NCBI GenBank assembly: GCA_029210695.1
Contig: JARGFH010000003.1
Location: 1-64,000 of the forward strand
Direction of reading: 5' to 3'
From: Acidimicrobiia bacterium
GTDB taxonomy: Bacteria > Actinomycetota > Acidimicrobiia > Spongiisociales > JAHEDJ01
DNA length: 64,000 nucleotides
The number at the start of each line of letters is the position of its first letter. Position 1 is the first letter of the stretch. Below are positions 58,946 through 64,000 of this stretch, one piece after another. The notes beneath the pieces were generated by a model. That model was not told the DNA's origin and searched no databases. It was given only the letters and a program-made list of their open reading frames with translations. The translations under genes were made by a program, and so were the position numbers.

Positions 58946-59683
58946 ATGCCGGCAGCGAGGACAACCCAGAGAAGTGTCATCGCGGTTCTGGCGTTTGCCG
59001 TGCTCTTCGGCATAGGAGCGGTCGCCGGAGCGCAGGAGCAGACCGTGGAGTCGACGACACCGACTGAATCTCGGGAGGTCAACGTGGCCGGCCAGGCCGT
59101 GTATGACTCGGTGTGCTTCGCCTGCCACCAACCGAACGGGGAAGGCTCCAGCGTTTTCCCGCCGTTGTATCCGAATCCTCATGTTGAGGACGCGGCCTAC
59201 GTCGAGGACGTTATCCGCAACGGCCGGACGGGTGAGATCGTGGTCAATGGTGTCACCTACAACAGCTCCATGCCGGCGCAGAATCTCACGGACGAGGAGA
59301 TCGTTGCGGTCATCGACTATGTGCAGAACGATCTCGGTCGCCTGCCGGTCGTCGTCGGTGAGACCGCAGAGGCAGATGCGTTCCCGTGGGGGCTGGTCGC
59401 GCTCTTCACCCTTGTGTCTGTGCTGGCCGTCGGAATCGCCTACGTCATAGTGACACCGGGTGCGCAGGGATTCACGTGGGCACGGGCCTGGTGGCTGGCC
59501 ATCATCGTGTTCCTCTATTTCGCGATCGGAACGGTGTGGCTTCCCGACTATGTGATCAACGAACCGACCCTGAAGTCGATGCCGGATCTCGTCAAGGACC
59601 TCGCCGCCTCAAGTGCCTGGTTCGTTGCTTTGGCTGTGGGGATCTACGCACTCCGGCTCCTCCAGAAACAGGGGCGGGTCTAG
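58946..59683 (+). CDS. membrane-bound cytochrome c, likely donor to the ba3 oxidase
   Basis: 245 residues from the ATG at 58946, which has AGGAGG 8 nt upstream. N-terminal signal/anchor (10-29), a class-I cytochrome c domain (about 45-132) with CFACH at 57-61 and the axial Met109 in SSMPAQ, then three more hydrophobic helices (148-170, 180-200, 222-240). Haem is attached outside the membrane. The genes that follow encode a ba3-type oxidase, so this is likely its electron donor. The three-helix C-terminal part is not usual for such a donor. Confidence 0.85.
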   Translation: MPAARTTQRSVIAVLAFAVLFGIGAVAGAQEQTVESTTPTESREVNVAGQAVYDSVCFACHQPNGEGSSVFPPLYPNPHVEDAAYVEDVIRNGRTGEIVVNGVTYNSSMPAQNLTDEEIVAVIDYVQNDLGRLPVVVGETAEADAFPWGLVALFTLVSVLAVGIAYVIVTPGAQGFTWARAWWLAIIVFLYFAIGTVWLPDYVINEPTLKSMPDLVKDLAASSAWFVALAVGIYALRLLQKQGRV

Positions 59684-59929
59684 GCGAGCGCAGCGCGCTC
59701 GCCGTTACCACGTGTTGCGCAGAACCAGCTCGATTCGCCGGCCGGCGCCGTTCTCGACCCGCGACGTCGAGAGCGGGCGATTCTTGGTACGGAACGCTCG
59801 TGCTGTTGAGTCCCCCAACGTTTTCCGAGGCTATGTTGCCATCGTCGTCGGGCGTCCTCTATGCTCGCCCGCGTTGCGTACCGAGTTCCGACGAGCCGCC
59901 GACCGACGTCTGGTGGAAGAGTAAGGACC

Positions 59930-60070
59930 ATGGAAGAGACCACATCCACTGAGGAACAGCTCCATCCGAAAGGAACGTTGCTTGTCCTGGCGATATTCGT
60001 TCTCGTTCTGATCTTGCTGTGGGCGACCGTGTATTTGATTCTGCTCTCGAGAGGGATGACGACCGTATGA
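59930..60070 (+). CDS. cytochrome c oxidase subunit IIa-like (ba3 type)
   Basis: 46 residues with a single helix: HPKGTLLVLAIFVLVLILLWA and TVYLILLSRG. This fits subunit IIa (CbaD) of ba3 oxidases, which supplies the missing first helix of subunit II. It overlaps subunit II by 4 nt (ATGA). GTAAGGACC precedes the ATG. An in-frame reading from 59861 adds non-family sequence and is rejected. The 247 nt between the cytochrome c stop and this gene hold no gene I can support. Confidence 0.82.
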   Translation: MEETTSTEEQLHPKGTLLVLAIFVLVLILLWATVYLILLSRGMTTV

Positions 60071-60579
60071 CCGAGGTTCCCGGCGACGGCTCAGTCCAGA
60101 CGTCGCTCCACATCGATCCGTATGAGCGGAACTGGATGCGCCTCACGGTGGTGCTCTTGGTGGTGTTCGCCACAGCCGTCACCATCGCCGGGTTTGCCCT
60201 CGGTTTTCAGGTGCCCAGTCCCGAAGAGCGCGTCGACCCGAACACGGTTGCGATTGGAGATGGGCCTTTCGCAGAACCCGGCTTGCGCGAATACCCGGAC
60301 GGAAGCTACGACCTCTACATCGTCTCGCAAATGTTCTCCTTCACTCCCAACGAGGTGACGATTCCTGCCGGTTCGGAGGTCACCTTCTACGTCACTTCGG
60401 TCGACGTCCAGCACGGTTTCAAGCTCCAGAACACCAACGTGAACATGCAGATCGTTCCGGGGCAAGTTTCGAAACTGACGATGACCTTCGACGAACCCGG
60501 CACGTACGACTTCATCTGTACCGAGTACTGCGGCAGTGCCCACGCGCAGATGTACGGCACGCTGACCGTCGAGAAGTGA
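60067..60579 (+). CDS. cytochrome c oxidase subunit II (ba3 type)
   Basis: 170 residues: one membrane helix (25-47) and a cupredoxin domain that binds the dinuclear CuA centre. The ligands are His116 (VDVQHGF), Cys151, Cys155, His159 and Met162 (CTEYCGSAHAQM). It receives electrons from cytochrome c. The single helix plus subunit IIa is the ba3 arrangement. The ATG at 60067 is set by the overlap with the IIa gene. Confidence 0.94.
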   Translation: MTEVPGDGSVQTSLHIDPYERNWMRLTVVLLVVFATAVTIAGFALGFQVPSPEERVDPNTVAIGDGPFAEPGLREYPDGSYDLYIVSQMFSFTPNEVTIPAGSEVTFYVTSVDVQHGFKLQNTNVNMQIVPGQVSKLTMTFDEPGTYDFICTEYCGSAHAQMYGTLTVEK

Positions 60580-60595
60580 GCGCAAAGGGATTGAG

Positions 60596-62257
60596 ATGCT
60601 GACCACGCCGACCTACGTACTCACAAAATCCGAGAAGAGCTTCATCTCGCAACACCTGCTGTTCGCGTTCATCGCGCTTGCGATCGGGTCTTTATTCGGC
60701 CCCCTCCAGGCGTTCGAATTCAGCGGGGTCGACTTCTATCCGCTCCTCGAGCCGGTGATCCAGTCCTACTACCAGGGACTGACACTCCACGGCGTGCTCA
60801 ACGCACTGATATTCACGACCTTCTTCATCACCGGTTTTCTCACGCTGACCACGATCTACGGACTCAAGCGTCCGCTCAAATACCCGCTCCTCAACCGGAT
60901 CGGTTTCTGGACGATGGTCGTGGGTCTCTTGATGGCGGCGGTGCCGATCCTGCTCAACGAAGCCAGTGTTCTCTACACCTTCTATCCGCCCCTCCAAGCC
61001 AACGTGTTCTTCTACTTCGGCTTGACCCTGGTGGTGGTCGGCAGCTGGCTTGAAGGCTACGGATTCATCTTCACCTGGCGCGAGTGGCGCAAAGAGAATC
61101 CGGGAGTTCGGACGCCGCTAATGACCTTTGGCGGCCTAATCACCATGGTGATGTGGCAACTTGCCACGCTCGGCATTGCAGTTGAAATCTTGACAATGCT
61201 CATTCCCTGGGCGTTGGGGTGGATCGACGGAGCCGATCCACAGCTGGCCAGAACTTACTTCTGGTTCACGGGTCATCCACTGGTCTACTTCTGGCTCCTG
61301 CCTGCCTACGTGTCGTGGTACGCCATGCTTCCGAAGCAGGCCGGCGGGAAGCTCTTCAGTGATTCTCTGGCGAGGATCGCCTTCTGGTTGTTCCTGCTTC
61401 TGTCGGTGCCTCTCGGGTTCCACCATCAGTTCGTCGACCCGGGCGTTCCGGCGGGGTGGAAGTACATCCATGCGATCCTCACCTACGCGGTGTTCTTCCC
61501 TTCCATGATCACTGCGTTCACAGTCATCGCTTCGCTCGAACGTGCAGGACGAAATCGAGGCGGCAAGGGGTGGCTCGGCTGGATACCGAAACTCCCGTGG
61601 AATGATCCGTCGGTCAGCGCCCAGTTGCTCGCCGGCATTCTGTTCTTCTTCGGAGGCATCGGGGGGATTACCAACGCCTCCTACAACATCAACCTCGTAA
61701 TCCACAACACGGCCTGGGTCTCCGGGCACTTCCATCTCACCGTGGCCTCGGCCTCCGCATTGTCGTTCATGGGGATCTCCTACTGGCTCGTGCCGTATCT
61801 CCGCGGCAGACGGCTGTGGAGTCGCAAATGGGCCCAGATCCAAACGTGGCTCTGGTTCGTTGGGATGCTGATCTTTTCGAATGCGATGCATGTCCTCGGT
61901 CTGCTCGGTGCACCGCGACGGACACCGCTGGGTGAGGCGCCGTATGTGCCGGACGAATGGAGCGGCCATCTGCTGCGCACCAGCATCGGCGGCGCCATCC
62001 TGTTCGTTTCCGCCTACATGTTCATCTTCAATATCGCCAGGACCTGGTGGTCGAAGAAACTGCTCGCCGGCCCCGGTGAAGAAGTAGAGATCCCGGCGGC
62101 GGAATCGGTGCATCCAGCTCAGGAGACGCCGGCGAAGCTCGACTGGTGGACGCCCTGGCTGATCGGCACGGTGGCGCTGATCCTGGTTGCCTACGGTCCA
62201 CAGTTGATCGAGCAGATCGGCAACATCGATCTGTCGTCTCCGGGGTTCAGGCCCTAA
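60596..62257 (+). CDS. cytochrome c oxidase subunit I (ba3 type)
   Basis: Catalytic subunit that reduces O2 to water and pumps protons. 553 residues with about 13 helices. Haem and CuB ligands: TLHGVLNALIFTTFF, the His-Tyr crosslink pair in FTGHPLVYFWLLPAY, HHQFVDPGVP, and HNTAWVSGHFHLTVASA. The sequence pattern is that of the B-family (Thermus ba3) oxidase, which lacks the D-channel. GGGATTGAG precedes the ATG by few bases. No subunit III is in view. Confidence 0.95.
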   Translation: MLTTPTYVLTKSEKSFISQHLLFAFIALAIGSLFGPLQAFEFSGVDFYPLLEPVIQSYYQGLTLHGVLNALIFTTFFITGFLTLTTIYGLKRPLKYPLLNRIGFWTMVVGLLMAAVPILLNEASVLYTFYPPLQANVFFYFGLTLVVVGSWLEGYGFIFTWREWRKENPGVRTPLMTFGGLITMVMWQLATLGIAVEILTMLIPWALGWIDGADPQLARTYFWFTGHPLVYFWLLPAYVSWYAMLPKQAGGKLFSDSLARIAFWLFLLLSVPLGFHHQFVDPGVPAGWKYIHAILTYAVFFPSMITAFTVIASLERAGRNRGGKGWLGWIPKLPWNDPSVSAQLLAGILFFFGGIGGITNASYNINLVIHNTAWVSGHFHLTVASASALSFMGISYWLVPYLRGRRLWSRKWAQIQTWLWFVGMLIFSNAMHVLGLLGAPRRTPLGEAPYVPDEWSGHLLRTSIGGAILFVSAYMFIFNIARTWWSKKLLAGPGEEVEIPAAESVHPAQETPAKLDWWTPWLIGTVALILVAYGPQLIEQIGNIDLSSPGFRP

Positions 62258-62285
62258 CCGCACCAGGAGTTCCGGCGCGACGCGT

Positions 62286-62353
62286 CCGTTCGGTCCCCCC
62301 TTGGGGGGAAGGGACCCGCTGCGCAAGCAGCGGGTAGGGGGGCACCGGACTCC
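62286..62353. repeat. branched palindromic element after the oxidase genes
   Basis: Outer arms (62288-62300 with 62337-62350, one bulge and one G-U pair) include CCCCCC and GGGGGG and enclose the perfect hairpin ACCCGCTGC (62314-62322) GCAA GCAGCGGGT (62327-62335). It may be a terminator for the oxidase operon or a small mobile palindrome; its density of pairing is unmatched elsewhere in the window. Confidence 0.6.
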
Positions 62354-62381
62354 TAGGTTCTGGGTTTTAGGTTCTGGGTTC
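62354..62381. repeat. two tandem 14-bp units TAGGTTCTGGGTTT
   Basis: TAGGTTCTGGGTTT at 62354-62367 is repeated at 62368-62381 with one change in the last base. It directly follows the branched palindrome, 98 nt before the next start codon. Confidence 0.7.
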
Positions 62382-62478
62382 TACCTCGTCACGCTCGACG
62401 CGGTCGGCTCACCGCCTATGGCTGATTGCCAATTCCGGCGATCAGCGGCATACGGCTCGCCATTACTCTCCCCGACCT

Positions 62479-64000
62479 ATGAACACCGAGCGTCTCAACG
62501 AACTCCAGCCTGCGGTCGACTGGGACGCCCGCCAGGGCGGAGTGGTCAAGCGGTGGCTCAATCGGTTCGAGTCGTGGTCTCTGGCTGTTGAGCGTCTCGT
62601 TGGTAGATTCGTTCGTGACCAGAACCTGAATCCGCTTTATCACACCGGCACAATCACGGTCTTCTTGCTGGTGCTGCTCCTCCTGACGGGCATCTATTTG
62701 ACGCTGTTCTATCAGTTCGGATTCGACGCCACCTACGTGGCCGTGGCGGGCATTGAGAGCAACCCGGTCGGCCGGATCATCCGTGCCGTTCACCGTTATG
62801 CCTCCGCAGCCACGCTGATAACGGCCGTTATCCACGCATGGAGAACGTTCTTCATGGATCGATTCCGGGGAGCCCGCTGGACTGCGTGGGTCACCGGCGT
62901 GGCCTCTGTGTCGCTTGTTTGGCTGGCGGGCGTCACAGGCTATTGGATGATTTGGGACGTCACCGCCGGCCCATTGAATCAGTCGTTGATCGACCTGATC
63001 GATTGGGTTCCCGGCGCGGATGCGTTCATCGTCAACACACTCACCCCTGGATTTTCTGGATCTGGCTGGGTGTTTCTCGTGTTGGTCATCACTGCGCATG
63101 TGCTGGTGAGCGCGATCATCGGCGTGATGCTCTGGTATCACCTCCGGCGGCTGAACCGGGCTCACTGGTTGCCACCTGCCCATTGGATGTGGGTATCCGG
63201 CGCTGTATTGCTGTTAGCTGCCATTGCGATGCCGGTCGGGATGCTTCCTGCGATGGACGTCACCGAGCGGGTTGGGACGCTCGACCTCGATCTGTGGTTT
63301 CTCACCTACCTTCCTGCTGCGTTGCGCAGCCCCCTGTTGGTATGGGTTGCCGTTGCCACGGTGACGATCCTTGGAGCTGCGATCCCCTGGTTGCTGCGGC
63401 GCAGGCTGCCGGCCCCGGTGGTGGTGGACGCGCTGCGGTGCACCGGGTGCACGCTCTGTTTCGTCGACTGCCCGTACACGGCGATCACGATGGGCCGGCA
63501 GGAAACCGGTGATCTGCTGGCCATCGTCGATCCACGAAAGTGCGTTTCGTGTGGAATCTGTATCGGGAGTTGTCCACCGCTTGCCATCTCTTTTGACGGC
63601 AAGCCACCCGAGACCGGTTGGCCTTTGGTTCACCCGGAATTCCGGGAGGGAGCGGAAGTCTCCTATGTATGTGAGCGGCATCTGCAGCAGGGGGCCCGCG
63701 ACGTGTCGGGAATCGTGATTCCGGTTACGTGCGTCGGGATGATCCATCCTGATGAGGTAGAGGCAGTGCTGTTTGCGGGAGCCAGTCGGGTGCGCCTGAT
63801 TGGATGTCCGCCGGACGACTGCTCCAACCGGGAGGGAAATGAGTGGGCCCAGGCCCGATTGACCGGGCAGCGGCGCCCGAAAGCCCATGAGGGACTCGAT
63901 CTCGATCGGGTCGAATTCGACTGGAGAGCGCCGGGGAATTCCCCGACGGTCAATGCTCCGGTGAGGTTCCGGGAGGTGGTTCCACCGCCACATTGGAAGC
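62479..64000 (+). CDS. fused cytochrome b / 2[4Fe-4S] ferredoxin / MvhD(FlpD)-like protein, 3' end outside window
   Basis: Open from the ATG at 62479 to the window edge (507 codons). Residues 1-300: an N-terminal cytochrome b/b6 domain with two bis-His haem pairs at the canonical 14-residue spacing, His105/His119 (in helices 2) and His207/His221 (helix 4), and about six helices in all. The C-terminal half of cytochrome b (PEWY) is absent. Residues 321-331 and 355-365: two 4Fe-4S motifs CTGCTLCFVDCP and CVSCGICIGSCP. Residues 395-460: an MvhD/FlpD-like domain with Cys398, CVGMIHPDEVEAVLFAGAS (Cys418) and GCPPDDC (443-448). Inference: it moves electrons between a soluble Fe-S donor or acceptor and the quinone pool next to the ba3 oxidase. 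Confidence 0.85.
   Translation, partial: MNTERLNELQPAVDWDARQGGVVKRWLNRFESWSLAVERLVGRFVRDQNLNPLYHTGTITVFLLVLLLLTGIYLTLFYQFGFDATYVAVAGIESNPVGRIIRAVHRYASAATLITAVIHAWRTFFMDRFRGARWTAWVTGVASVSLVWLAGVTGYWMIWDVTAGPLNQSLIDLIDWVPGADAFIVNTLTPGFSGSGWVFLVLVITAHVLVSAIIGVMLWYHLRRLNRAHWLPPAHWMWVSGAVLLLAAIAMPVGMLPAMDVTERVGTLDLDLWFLTYLPAALRSPLLVWVAVATVTILGAAIPWLLRRRLPAPVVVDALRCTGCTLCFVDCPYTAITMGRQETGDLLAIVDPRKCVSCGICIGSCPPLAISFDGKPPETGWPLVHPEFREGAEVSYVCERHLQQGARDVSGIVIPVTCVGMIHPDEVEAVLFAGASRVRLIGCPPDDCSNREGNEWAQARLTGQRRPKAHEGLDLDRVEFDWRAPGNSPTVNAPVRFREVVPPPHWK

Noticed and set aside
59684-59929. Small gene between cytochrome c and oxidase subunit IIa
   Set aside because: Frames here are short, lack a ribosome site and show no recognisable motif.

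Overview
The window is high-GC chromosomal DNA from an actinobacterium, most likely an uncultured member near the Acidimicrobiia. That placement is an inference from gene content: the tiny ribosomal protein bS22, a PAC2 protein, a DUF3159 protein, a mycobacterial-type bifunctional dCTP deaminase, a CsoR copper repressor, Thr-rich lipoproteins, and many genes whose -10 box lies only 6-8 nt before the start codon (leaderless transcripts). Coding density is about 95 percent and no gene-free stretch exceeds 300 bases.

Layout. 1-4300: the edge of an IS1182-type transposase, a PPOX flavoprotein, panB, a DUF192 lipoprotein and a beta-CASP metallo-beta-lactamase protein. 4380-8870: the replication/ribosome operon rpsF-ssb-rpsR-rplI-dnaB, with dnaB split in its Walker A loop by a 471-residue intein. 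9000-14930: an EamA exporter, an MBL hydrolase, dcd, tRNA-Gly(CCC), a PhzF enzyme, a CDF transporter, thrB and bS22. 14945-19630: a membrane protein, a PAC2 protein, the copper set copA-copZ-csoR and a small zinc-finger protein. 19900-33130: mixed metabolism (M3 peptidase, SDR, TSUP transporter, VOC protein, CapA lipoprotein, YtcJ-like amidohydrolase, inositol monophosphatase, Lnt-like acyltransferase, class-III aminotransferase, SH3 and YdeI-like proteins, a thioesterase and a VCBS-like lipoprotein).

33200-39780 is the purine operon purC-S-Q-L-F-M, with overlapping or tightly packed genes. purB lies at 47.6-48.9 kb and purE, purD, purA at 50.3-53.3 kb, so most of the route to AMP is encoded here. 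41.4-44.4 kb holds a divergent Zur-type zinc uptake locus. 44.4-47.5 kb holds an LCP wall ligase, DUF3159, a ROK kinase and a PLDc_N-like protein. 53.4-58.8 kb holds a TetR-amidohydrolase pair and a polyphosphate pair, ppk and CYTH-CHAD. 58.9-64.0 kb is respiratory: a membrane cytochrome c, a ba3-type oxidase (subunits IIa, II, I), and a gene cut by the window end that encodes a fused cytochrome b, 2[4Fe-4S] ferredoxin and MvhD/FlpD-like protein.

Most interesting: (1) the cytochrome b-ferredoxin-MvhD fusion beside the ba3 oxidase; (2) a LacI-type helix-turn-helix inside the homing-endonuclease part of the DnaB intein; (3) a palindromic repeat in tandem pairs of 60-bp period at two loci, one exactly filling the gap between two stop codons and the other supplying the apparent ribosome-binding site of purC inside a hairpin arm; (4) an Lnt-like enzyme with Ser in place of the catalytic Cys; (5) a lipoprotein gene whose only well-placed start is ATC.
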